Shown here: positions 16,895-24,470 of the stretch, in pieces
How positions within the stretch are numbered: position 1 is the stretch's first letter
Layout of the letters: each line of letters begins with the position of its first letter
Assembly: GCF_937960835.1 (NCBI RefSeq)
Contig: NZ_CALGPC010000003.1
Coordinates: 1-64,000 of the forward strand
DNA from: an uncultured Ferrovibrio sp.
Lineage (GTDB): Bacteria > Pseudomonadota > Alphaproteobacteria > Ferrovibrionales > Ferrovibrionaceae
Length of the DNA stretch: 64,000 bases
Reading direction: 5' to 3'
Program-made: the position numbers and the translations under genes
The notes under the pieces: model-generated
What the model was told of the DNA's origin: nothing
The model's input: the letters and a program-made list of their open reading frames with translations, nothing else
Database searches by the model: none

Positions 16895-18055
16895 CTAGAC
16901 TCCGGCTCCACTCTCGGCCTGACGCAGCATGTTGCGCGCAATCACCAACTGCTGAATCTGGCTTGTACCCTCATAAAGCCGGAACAGGCGCACATCGCGA
17001 TAAAAACGTTCAACGGCAAATTCCTGGATATAGCCCGAGCCGCCGTGTATCTGCACGGCGCGGTCGGCAACACGGCCAACCATCTCGGACGCGAAATACT
17101 TGCAGCACGCGGCTTCCATCGACACATTTTCGCCGGCGACATAGCGTTTGGCGGCGTCGCGGATCATGCAGCGGGCAGCATAGGCCTCAGTCCGGCTGTC
17201 GGCCAGCATGGCCTGGACCAGCTGGAATTCGGCAATCGGCTGGCCGAACTGCTTGCGATCCCGCGCGTAGCTGACCGACTCATGGATCAGCCGCTCGGCG
17301 GCACCAACGCACATGGCGGCGATATGCAGCCGGCCGCGATCCAGCACCTTCATCGCGGTCTTGAATCCCTGCCCTTCCTTGCCGCCGATGATATTGGCCG
17401 CAGGCACCTTCACGTTATCGAAAATCACATCGGCCGTATGGGCGCCGCGCTGGCCCATTTTCTTGTCTGGCTTGCCAATGGTGATGCCGGGCGAATTCGC
17501 TTCCACAATAAAGGCCGTCACGCCGCCCGCACCCTTGTTGTTCGGGTCGGTGCGCGCCATCAGCGTGAAAATGCCGGCATGCGGCGCATTGGTGATGAAG
17601 CGCTTGGTGCCATTGACGATATAGACATCGCCCTGGCGTTCGGCCCGGGTACGCACCGAGGCGGCATCGGAGCCGGCTTCCGGCTCGGTGAGCGCGAAGG
17701 ATGCGATCACTTCACCGCTCGCCAGCTTGGGCAGCCAGCGCCGCTTCTGCTCCTCGGTGCCGTCGATCAGGATGCCCTGGCTGCCGATTCCGACATTGGT
17801 GCCGAACATGCTGCGGAAGGCGGGCGAGGTCCAGCCCAGCTCGAAAACCAGTTCGATTTCCTCGGCAAGATCAAGGCCAAGGCCGCCATATTCCTCAGGG
17901 ATCGAAAGGCCGAACAGGCCAAGTTCGGCGCAGGCTTGCCGGATATCGTCAGGGATGCGGTCTTCGTCAGCGACTTGTTTTTCCAGCGGCACCAATCGTT
18001 CACGCACGAAACGGCGCAACGTGGCGCGGGTCTGCTCGAGCGTTTCCAGGTCCAT
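16895..18055 (-). CDS. Acyl-CoA dehydrogenase
   Basis: A 386-residue FAD enzyme that forms a 2,3-double bond in an acyl-CoA. The three-domain order is standard: a helical N-terminus, the central flavin site FALTEPEAGSDAASVRTRAE with KRFITNAPHAG, and a C-terminal helical domain with SYARDRKQFGQPIAEFQLVQ. The catalytic base is the Glu in RLYEGTSQIQ near the C-terminus, the position used by short- and medium-chain enzymes. The substrate is unknown; the MFS gene starting 2 bp downstream suggests uptake and catabolism of one acid. The start MDLETLEQTRATLRRFVRER is well placed. Confidence 0.94.
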   Translation of the reverse strand: MDLETLEQTRATLRRFVRERLVPLEKQVADEDRIPDDIRQACAELGLFGLSIPEEYGGLGLDLAEEIELVFELGWTSPAFRSMFGTNVGIGSQGILIDGTEEQKRRWLPKLASGEVIASFALTEPEAGSDAASVRTRAERQGDVYIVNGTKRFITNAPHAGIFTLMARTDPNNKGAGGVTAFIVEANSPGITIGKPDKKMGQRGAHTADVIFDNVKVPAANIIGGKEGQGFKTAMKVLDRGRLHIAAMCVGAAERLIHESVSYARDRKQFGQPIAEFQLVQAMLADSRTEAYAARCMIRDAAKRYVAGENVSMEAACCKYFASEMVGRVADRAVQIHGGSGYIQEFAVERFYRDVRLFRLYEGTSQIQQLVIARNMLRQAESGAGV

Positions 18056-18125
18056 TGCCTATACTCTTCCAAATCGGTCTGCGGCCAGCTTGGCATAACT
18101 TGCCGCAGACGCAAAGCGCATCGCA

Positions 18126-18911
18126 TCACCCCTTGCGGAAGGCGATGGCCGCCGCCCAGCCGGCAAACACGGCCAGAAGTACGGCCACCAGGCCGTAGAC
18201 CGCCGGCTCCGCCCGCGAGAAATCATATATCTGCTGCTCGACGCCCTGCTTGTCGATGAAAAGCGGCGTCGACTGCGCCGCCACGATGCGGTCGTCCCGC
18301 ACCAGATAGACTTCCGCCTGATAGGTGCCCACCGGTACGGTTGAAGGGAAGCTGATTTCCGTGCGGAACAGCTTCGGCCCGAGGAAATCGATGCCGCCGA
18401 CCAGTTCGTGGTAGAGGCCCTCGCGGATCTTCTGCCGCGCGATGGCGTTGCGGAACTCGACAATATCTGGCGGTGGCTCAGTGCCGATATAGCGGAAGCG
18501 CAGGTTCGCCGTGCCGATCTGCAGGCGCTGCAACAGGCTCTGCGGCGCGATTTCTTCCAATGGCGCGGTGCTGATGACGGCATAGTATCCCGGCACGCCG
18601 TCGAAACTTTCTGAGCGGCGCGTCAGCCAGAAGCCCAGCGTGCGGCGCTTGCGGCGCACCACCGCGGTACTGACCGGTCCGCGGATGACCACGATCACTT
18701 CGCCCGGCTCGTCAATGGCGCCGAACAGCAGCAGTTCGGTGCCCGTGAAACTGGAGGTGATCGCGATCAGATGCGACGATAGATCGGTGATGAGCGGCGC
18801 ATCGGCAGGGGCCGGGCCGCGCGGTGCGTTGCGCGTGGCCTGAGCCATCGCCTGCTGCCATAGCAGCACTGCCAGCAGCCCCAGAGCCAGGATGATGACG
18901 CGCCGCCTCAT
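18126..18911 (-). CDS. TIGR02186 family membrane-anchored protein
   Basis: A 261-residue protein with an N-terminal signal or anchor (VIILALGLLAVLLWQQAMAQ), a periplasmic beta-rich domain with GTELLLFGAIDEPGEVIVVI and GYYAVISTAPL, and one C-terminal membrane helix VYGLVAVLLAVFAGWAAAIA followed by FRKG. This layout fits the conserved alphaproteobacterial family TIGR02186, whose function is unknown. Its start overlaps the stop of the TauE/SafE-like transporter (18908-18911), and the two genes commonly travel together. A role as a periplasmic accessory of that transporter is a reasonable inference, not shown. Confidence 0.88.
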   Translation of the reverse strand: MRRRVIILALGLLAVLLWQQAMAQATRNAPRGPAPADAPLITDLSSHLIAITSSFTGTELLLFGAIDEPGEVIVVIRGPVSTAVVRRKRRTLGFWLTRRSESFDGVPGYYAVISTAPLEEIAPQSLLQRLQIGTANLRFRYIGTEPPPDIVEFRNAIARQKIREGLYHELVGGIDFLGPKLFRTEISFPSTVPVGTYQAEVYLVRDDRIVAAQSTPLFIDKQGVEQQIYDFSRAEPAVYGLVAVLLAVFAGWAAAIAFRKG

Positions 18912-19840
18912 CGCGTGGTCCCCGGCGCTGCTTCAAGGAAGTAGGCATCTTCCGGCGGCACCACCAGTTCGATGGCGAGCGCCACGGCGACGATCAGCAC
19001 CAGCGCAGCCAGAAGTCCGCGAATCTGCTCGCCCCGCAGCCGGGCGCCATGGCGAACGCCGTATTGGGCACCGACCACCGATCCGATCAGCAGCAGCAAA
19101 GCCAGCGTGACATCCACTGTCTGGGTCGTGATTGCATGCAGGATGGTGACGTTGGCGGTGACAAAAATGATCTGGAACAGCGAGGTGCCGACGACCACGG
19201 CGGTCGGCATGCCAAGCAGATAGATCATCGCGGGCACCAGCATGAAGCCCGCGCCGACGCCCATGATGGCGGCCAGGATACCGACCACGATCCCGAGCCC
19301 CACAGGCAGCAGCATGCTGATGTATAGCTGCGACCTGCGGAACCGCATCTTGAAGGGCAGCGCACGGATGAAGGGATGATCGTTCAGCCGCTTGCGGCGC
19401 GCCGGCAGCGGCGCGTTCGGCTTGCGCCGCAGCGCGCGGATGCTTTCGATCATCATCAGGCTGCCGATAAAGCCGAGGATCAGCACATAGGACAGCGCGA
19501 TCACTGCATCGAGCTGGCCGATCCGCTTGAGCACGCCGAACAGGTAAGCACCGAAGCTGGAGCCGATCAGGCCGCCGACCAGCAGCACCGCGCCCATCTT
19601 GAAATCGACATTGTTCTTGCGCCAGTGGGCGTAGACGGCGGAAACACTGGCGGCGACGACCTGGTTCGCCGAGGTGGCCACAGCCACCGGCGGCGGCACG
19701 CCGATGAAGATCAAAAGCGGCGTCAGCAGAAAGCCGCCGCCGACGCCGAACAGGCCGGAGAGATAGCCCACCGCCCCACCCAGCCCGAGCAGCAGCCACA
19801 AATTGACCGACAGCTCGGCGATGGGGAGGTAGATGGGCAT
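18908..19840 (-). CDS. TauE/SafE family (TSUP) anion exporter
   Basis: A 310-residue membrane protein with about eight hydrophobic segments in two repeats. The repeat signatures are GYLSGLFGVGGGFLLTPLLI in the first half and GILAAIMGVGAGFMLVPAMI in the second, typical of TSUP transporters that move sulfite, sulfoacetate or other small sulfur or carbon anions. The first half carries the VPPPVAVATSANQVVAAS block. Which anion is moved cannot be told. It is the first gene of a pair with the TIGR02186 gene, with an ATGA overlap. Confidence 0.93.
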   Translation of the reverse strand: MPIYLPIAELSVNLWLLLGLGGAVGYLSGLFGVGGGFLLTPLLIFIGVPPPVAVATSANQVVAASVSAVYAHWRKNNVDFKMGAVLLVGGLIGSSFGAYLFGVLKRIGQLDAVIALSYVLILGFIGSLMMIESIRALRRKPNAPLPARRKRLNDHPFIRALPFKMRFRRSQLYISMLLPVGLGIVVGILAAIMGVGAGFMLVPAMIYLLGMPTAVVVGTSLFQIIFVTANVTILHAITTQTVDVTLALLLLIGSVVGAQYGVRHGARLRGEQIRGLLAALVLIVAVALAIELVVPPEDAYFLEAAPGTTR

Positions 19841-19920
19841 AATTGTTTAATTCTTAAGCTGGAGCCGGATGAGCCGGGATGTAACGCAAACTGCCATGAT
19901 AATCGTTGCTATTTGGTGAC

Positions 19921-20286
19921 TTATTTGCTGGCCGCTGCCGCGTTCCCCGGTGCGGGAATCACCCCGGCCCGCTCCAGCTCCCGTCCCAGCGATCCGGTCA
20001 GGAAGCAAAAATACATTCTGAAATCGGAAAACAGCGACCAGAACGGATAGCGGAAAGTCGCCGGCCGATTTTTCTCGACGAAGAAATGGGCGATCCAGGC
20101 GGGGCCATAGCCCGCCACCAGGCCACCCAACAGCCAGCGCCAGTCCCCGGTCGCCGCCAGGGCCCCCAGGCAGATCAGCGCCAGGGTGGTTCCAAGATAG
20201 TGCCAGGCCCGGGTTGCCGGCTTGGCATGTTCCCTCAGGTAATAGGGCCAAAAGTCCGTATATGCGGTTATCCGATTGTCGGACAT
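19921..20286 (-). CDS. DUF962/Mpo1-like membrane protein
   Basis: A 121-residue protein with two to three membrane segments, WHYLGTTLALICLGALAATG and WLLGGLVAGYGPAWIAHFFV, and the conserved FFVEKNRPATFRYPFWSLFSD block. The family includes yeast Mpo1, an Fe(II) dioxygenase acting on 2-hydroxy fatty acids; the histidines in REHAKPATRAWHYLG and AWIAHFF are in the expected places. In bacteria the role is unproven, though lipid alpha-oxidation is plausible beside a fatty acid cluster. It is transcribed divergently from the MerR regulator gene, 166 bp away. Confidence 0.9.
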   Translation of the reverse strand: MSDNRITAYTDFWPYYLREHAKPATRAWHYLGTTLALICLGALAATGDWRWLLGGLVAGYGPAWIAHFFVEKNRPATFRYPFWSLFSDFRMYFCFLTGSLGRELERAGVIPAPGNAAAASK

Positions 20287-20388
20287 GGCTATTTCCTCCG
20301 CCTCAGCCTGGTGGAATCATACGCCTCTAAAATGCGGATTTCCAAGCCGAATTCGGCATATTCGCCGGGCCGGGAGATTCTGTTTGAC

Positions 20389-20406
20389 GTTTACGTTAAC
20401 GTAAAC
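20389..20406. promoter_or_regulatory. Perfect 18-bp palindrome, probable MerR/LiuR-type operator
   Basis: GTTTACGTTAACGTAAAC reads the same on both strands. It lies 47 bp upstream of the MerR gene, directly after a -35-like TTGACG (20384-20389), the place where MerR proteins bind between promoter elements. Its core resembles the sites described for LiuR, the MerR regulator of branched-chain and fatty acid breakdown in Proteobacteria. Autoregulation and control of the downstream beta-oxidation genes are inferred. Confidence 0.75.
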
Positions 20407-20452
20407 TAAGACTCCCTGCCGACTCAGAAAATCGCCCTTAGGGAGGCCTGCC

Positions 20453-20908
20453 GTGTCGGACAAGACCTACACGATCACTGATCTGGCGCATGAATTCAAA
20501 GTCACTGCGCGCGCCATTCGCTTCTATGAGGATAAAGGGCTGCTGCACCCGTCCCGCCAGGGGATGATGCGCGTCTATACCAAGCGCGACCGCGCCCGCC
20601 TGATGCTGATCCTGCGCGGCAAGCGGGTTGGCTTCAGCCTGGCCGAAATCCGCGAGATGATCGACCTCTACGATCTGGGCGACGGCCGCGTGGAGCAGAT
20701 GAAGCTCACCCTGAAACGCTCGCAGGAGCGGCTGGCCGCGCTGGAAATGCAGCGCCGCGACATCGATACGGCCATTTCCGAGCTGAAACGCGACATCCGC
20801 ATCATCGAAGACTTCCTGAAGATGAAGGAACGCGACCGCGACAACACGCCCTCCTTCAAGGAATTCGTTCTGTCGCGCACCGGTACCCTGGCGAACGTCG
20901 CCGAATAA
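20453..20908 (+). CDS. MerR family regulator, LiuR-like
   Basis: A 151-residue MerR protein. The N-terminal winged helix-turn-helix is YTITDLAHEFKVTARAIRFY, then EDKGLLHPSRQGMMRVYTKR, with a second helix pair FSLAEIREMIDLYD. A long dimerisation coiled coil runs from about 85 to 130. There is no cysteine cluster for metal binding, which fits LiuR-like members that sense acyl-CoA intermediates rather than metals. The palindrome at 20389-20406 is the likely binding site. The gene precedes the beta-oxidation genes in the same direction (46 bp to the first thiolase), so it may be the first gene of that transcript. Confidence 0.92.
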   Translation: MSDKTYTITDLAHEFKVTARAIRFYEDKGLLHPSRQGMMRVYTKRDRARLMLILRGKRVGFSLAEIREMIDLYDLGDGRVEQMKLTLKRSQERLAALEMQRRDIDTAISELKRDIRIIEDFLKMKERDRDNTPSFKEFVLSRTGTLANVAE

Positions 20909-20954
20909 CACTTCAACCTTAAATTTCAGTCCGCTTACTCAAGGAGACGCAGTC

Positions 20955-22094
20955 ATGATGCGCAACGTGGTGATCGCCGGCTATGCCCGCTCGCCTTTCA
21001 CGCTGGCCCGCAAGGGAGCGCTCACCAAGGTCCGTCCCGACGATCTGGCCGCTCAGGTGGTCAAGGCGCTGGTCGAGCGCACCGGCATCGATCCCAAGGC
21101 GATTGAAGACGTCATCGTCGGCTGCGCGTTTCCTGAGGGCGAGCAGGGCCTGAATGTCGCGCGCATCATCAGCTTCCTTGCCGGCATCCCGCTGGAAGCC
21201 GCCGGCACTACAGTGAACCGTTTCTGCGGTTCGTCGATGCAGGCGATCCATCAGGCCGCCGGCGCCATCCAGATGAATGCCGGCGAGGCCTTTATCTGCG
21301 CCGGCGTGGAAAGCATGACCCGCGTGCCGATGGGCGGCTTCAATACGCTGCCGAACCCGAAGCTGCTGAAGGAATATCCGCAGGCCTACGTCTCGATGGG
21401 CATCACGGCGGAAAACCTGGCGAAGAAATACGGCATCGACCGCAAAGCTCAGGAGCAGATGGCGATTGAAAGCCATGCCAAGGCCGCTGCGGCGCAGAAA
21501 GCCGGCAAACTGGCGGATGAGATCGTTCCTATCGTCGACGGCAACAATCGCGTCGAGCTCGATGGCTGCATCCGCCCTGACACTTCGGCGGAAGGCCTCG
21601 CCGGCCTGAATCCGGCTTTCGACGAAAAGGGCACGGTCACGGCCGGCACCTCCTCGCCGCTCACCGACGGCGCCTCGGCGACGCTGGTCTGCTCGGAAGA
21701 TTTCGCCAAGGCCCATGGCCTGAAGCCGCTGGCCCGCATCAAGTCGATTGCCGTTGCCGGTTGTGCGCCGGAGATCATGGGCATCGGTCCGGTGCCGGCG
21801 ACCGAAAAAGCGTTGAAACGCGCCGGCCTGTCGCTGCAGGACATCGATATCATCGAGCTGAACGAAGCCTTCGCCGCGCAGGCGCTGGCCTGTGTCAAGC
21901 AAGCCGGTTACGACATGAGCAAGGTCAACCTCGATGGTGGTGCCATTGCGCTCGGCCATCCGATGGGCGCCACCGGTGCGCGCATCACCGGCAAGGCAGC
22001 TGCCTTGCTGAAGCGCGAAGGCAAGCAATTTGCGCTGGCCACTCAGTGCATCGGCGGCGGTCAGGGTATCGCCACCGTCCTCGAGGCCGTCTGA
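20955..22094 (+). CDS. Thiolase (acetyl-CoA acyltransferase), first set
   Basis: A 379-residue thiolase that cleaves 3-ketoacyl-CoA with CoA in the last beta-oxidation step. The nucleophile cysteine is in NRFCGSSMQAIHQAA near residue 90, the histidine in GGAIALGHPMGATGARI near 340, and the second cysteine in QCIGGGQGIATVLEAV at the C-terminus. All three are intact. The order thiolase-then-bifunctional enzyme, 19 bp apart, is that of a fadA/fadB-type pair in the opposite order to E. coli. The chain-length preference cannot be read. AAGGAG stands before the ATG region. Confidence 0.94.
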   Translation: MMRNVVIAGYARSPFTLARKGALTKVRPDDLAAQVVKALVERTGIDPKAIEDVIVGCAFPEGEQGLNVARIISFLAGIPLEAAGTTVNRFCGSSMQAIHQAAGAIQMNAGEAFICAGVESMTRVPMGGFNTLPNPKLLKEYPQAYVSMGITAENLAKKYGIDRKAQEQMAIESHAKAAAAQKAGKLADEIVPIVDGNNRVELDGCIRPDTSAEGLAGLNPAFDEKGTVTAGTSSPLTDGASATLVCSEDFAKAHGLKPLARIKSIAVAGCAPEIMGIGPVPATEKALKRAGLSLQDIDIIELNEAFAAQALACVKQAGYDMSKVNLDGGAIALGHPMGATGARITGKAAALLKREGKQFALATQCIGGGQGIATVLEAV

Positions 22095-22113
22095 TCCGCT
22101 GGAGCAAGACGTT

Positions 22114-24432
22114 ATGACCGAGATTAAGAAAGTTGCGGTGATCGGCGCCGGCGTGATGGGCTCCGGCATCGCCGCCCATGTCGCCAATGCAGGCATTCCC
22201 GTGCTGCTGCTGGATATCGTGCCGCAAGGCGCGAATGACCGCAGCGCGCTGGCCAAGGGCGCCATCGAGAAGATGCTCAAGACCAAGCCTGCGCCCTTCA
22301 TGCATCCGCGCGTGGCCAAGCTGGTCACCCCTGGCAATCTGGAGGACGATCTCGACAAGCTTGCCGATGTGGACTGGATCTGCGAGGCGATCATCGAGAA
22401 TGTCGACCTGAAGCGGAAGCTCTATGCCCAGCTTGAGCAGAAGCGTAAGAAAGGCTCGATCGTCACCTCCAATACCTCGACAATTCCGCTGGATTTGCTG
22501 ACGGAAGGCCTGCCGGAAAGCTTCGCCCAGGATTTCGCGGTCACTCACTTCTTCAATCCGCCGCGCTACATGCGGCTGCTGGAACTGGTGAAAGGACCGA
22601 AGACCAAGCCTGAGGTGATCGAGGCGCTGCGCCGCTTCGGCGATGTCAAGCTTGGCAAGGAAGTGGTCGATTGTAAGGACCGCCCGGGCTTCATCGCCAA
22701 CCGCATCGGCATCTATTGGTCCACCGTTGCTACCGCTCTGGCCTATGACCTGGGCCTGACGGTGGAGGAAGCGGACTCCGTCGTCGGCAGGCCGATGGGC
22801 GTGCCCAAGACTGGCATCTTCGGCCTGGCCGATCTGACCGGCATCGATCTTGGCCCTTATGTGGTTGGCTCGATGCTAAAGACGCTGCCGAAGACCGACG
22901 CGCTGCATCAGTTCTACAAGGCCGATCATCCGCTGAATGCGCTGATGCAGAAGCTGATCAAGGAAGGCTATACCGGCCGCAAGGGCAAGGGTGGCTTCTA
23001 TCGCGCCAAGGGCAAGGAAGCGCTGGATCTGAAGACCGGCGAATTCCGTCCCGCGCAGAAGGCCAATCTGGATTCCGTAAAAGCTGCGAAGAAAGGCCTT
23101 CGCGCCCTGGTCGAGCATCCTGACAAGGGCGGCCAGTATGCCTGGGGCGTGCTGAGCCGCGTACTGTCTTACGCTGCTGACCTGGTGCCGGAAATCGCCG
23201 ATGACATCCTCGCCGTCGATACGGCGATGAAGACCGGCTATGCCTGGAAGTACGGTCCCTTCGAACAGATCGATCAGCTCGGCACGCAATGGTTCGCCGA
23301 CAAGCTGAAGGCGTCTGGCATGCCGGTTCCGAAAATGGTCGAGATCGCGGCCGGCCGTCCCTTCTATAAGGAGGAGGGCGGCAAGGCCTATCGCCTGACT
23401 CCGAAGGGCGACTATGCCGAAATCGTGGTGCAGCCAGATGCCTGGACCCTGGCTGACATGAAGCGCGGCAAGCAGCCGATCGCCTCCAACAAGGGCGCGA
23501 GCCTGTGGGATGTCGGCGATGGCGTCGCCTGCCTCGAACTGCATACCAAGATGAATGCGGTCGACGCCGACATTATCGCGATGGTCAAGGAAGCCGCAAA
23601 GATCGACAAGAAGGGCTTCAAGGCTCTGATCATCGGCGGCGACTACGATAATTTCTCGGTCGGCGCCAATGTCGGCATCGCGCTGTTCCAGGCGAATATC
23701 GCGATGTGGCCTGCCATCGAACAAGGCATCTCGGAAGGCCAGGATGCCTATATGAAGCTCAAATACGCACCCTTCCCTGTCGTGGCGGCGGTGGCCGGCA
23801 TGGCTCTGGGCGGCGGCTGCGAACTGGCGATGCATTCCTCGGCGATCCAGGCCCATGCCGAAAGCTATATGGGCCTTGTCGAGGTCGGCGTCGGCGTCAT
23901 CCCCGGCTGGGGCGGCTGCAAGGAGCTGGTCACCCGCGCGATTCTGAACAAGAAGCGTCCCGGTGGTCCGATGCCGGCCCTGGCGCAGGTCTTTGAGGCC
24001 ATCTCGACGGCCAAGGTCGCGACCTCCGCGATGGAAGCGCGCGACATGCTGATCCTGCGCGAGACCGACGGCATCACCATGAACCGCCGCCGCCTGCTGG
24101 CCGATGCCAAGGCAAAGGCCTTGGAACTGGCCAAGGACTACCAGCCGCCCAAGCCGGTCGAGATCAACCTGCCGGGTCCGTCCGCGAAGGCCGCGATGAG
24201 CCTGGCGGTGGAAGGCTTCCACCTGCAGGGCAGGGCAACCAAGCATGACGTCGTCGTCTCGATGGCGTTGGCGAATGTCGTCTCTGGCGGCAACACCGAT
24301 ATCACCGAAGTGGTCACCGAGAAGAAGCTGCTCGAGCTTGAGCGCGAGAACTTCATGTCGCTGATCAAGACCAATGCCACGCTCGACCGCATCGAGCACA
24401 TGCTCACCACAGGCAAGCCCCTGCGGAACTGA
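22114..24432 (+). CDS. 3-hydroxyacyl-CoA dehydrogenase/enoyl-CoA hydratase, FadN-like domain order
   Basis: A 772-residue bifunctional enzyme. Residues 1-400 are the dehydrogenase: NAD site VAVIGAGVMGSGIAAHVANA, SNTSTIPLDLL, and the catalytic His and Glu in VTHFFNPPRYMRLLELV. Residues from about 465 are the hydratase: oxyanion hole VAGMALGGGCELAMHSS and a conserved Glu in GLVEVGVGVIPGWGG. This dehydrogenase-first order is that of Bacillus FadN and is the reverse of E. coli FadB/FadJ. It hydrates enoyl-CoA and oxidises the resulting 3-hydroxyacyl-CoA. The start is the ATG at 22114; an upstream in-frame ATG at 22030 lies inside the thiolase gene. Confidence 0.94.
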   Translation: MTEIKKVAVIGAGVMGSGIAAHVANAGIPVLLLDIVPQGANDRSALAKGAIEKMLKTKPAPFMHPRVAKLVTPGNLEDDLDKLADVDWICEAIIENVDLKRKLYAQLEQKRKKGSIVTSNTSTIPLDLLTEGLPESFAQDFAVTHFFNPPRYMRLLELVKGPKTKPEVIEALRRFGDVKLGKEVVDCKDRPGFIANRIGIYWSTVATALAYDLGLTVEEADSVVGRPMGVPKTGIFGLADLTGIDLGPYVVGSMLKTLPKTDALHQFYKADHPLNALMQKLIKEGYTGRKGKGGFYRAKGKEALDLKTGEFRPAQKANLDSVKAAKKGLRALVEHPDKGGQYAWGVLSRVLSYAADLVPEIADDILAVDTAMKTGYAWKYGPFEQIDQLGTQWFADKLKASGMPVPKMVEIAAGRPFYKEEGGKAYRLTPKGDYAEIVVQPDAWTLADMKRGKQPIASNKGASLWDVGDGVACLELHTKMNAVDADIIAMVKEAAKIDKKGFKALIIGGDYDNFSVGANVGIALFQANIAMWPAIEQGISEGQDAYMKLKYAPFPVVAAVAGMALGGGCELAMHSSAIQAHAESYMGLVEVGVGVIPGWGGCKELVTRAILNKKRPGGPMPALAQVFEAISTAKVATSAMEARDMLILRETDGITMNRRRLLADAKAKALELAKDYQPPKPVEINLPGPSAKAAMSLAVEGFHLQGRATKHDVVVSMALANVVSGGNTDITEVVTEKKLLELERENFMSLIKTNATLDRIEHMLTTGKPLRN

Positions 24433-24470
24433 CCCTGTGGAATGAGATGCGGATTTGAGGAGATAAGGCC

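Noticed and set aside
20919..22394. Long minus-strand open frame (491 codons) opposite the first thiolase
   Set aside because: It is an antisense shadow of high-GC coding sequence, with no family features. The plus-strand gene has all catalytic motifs.
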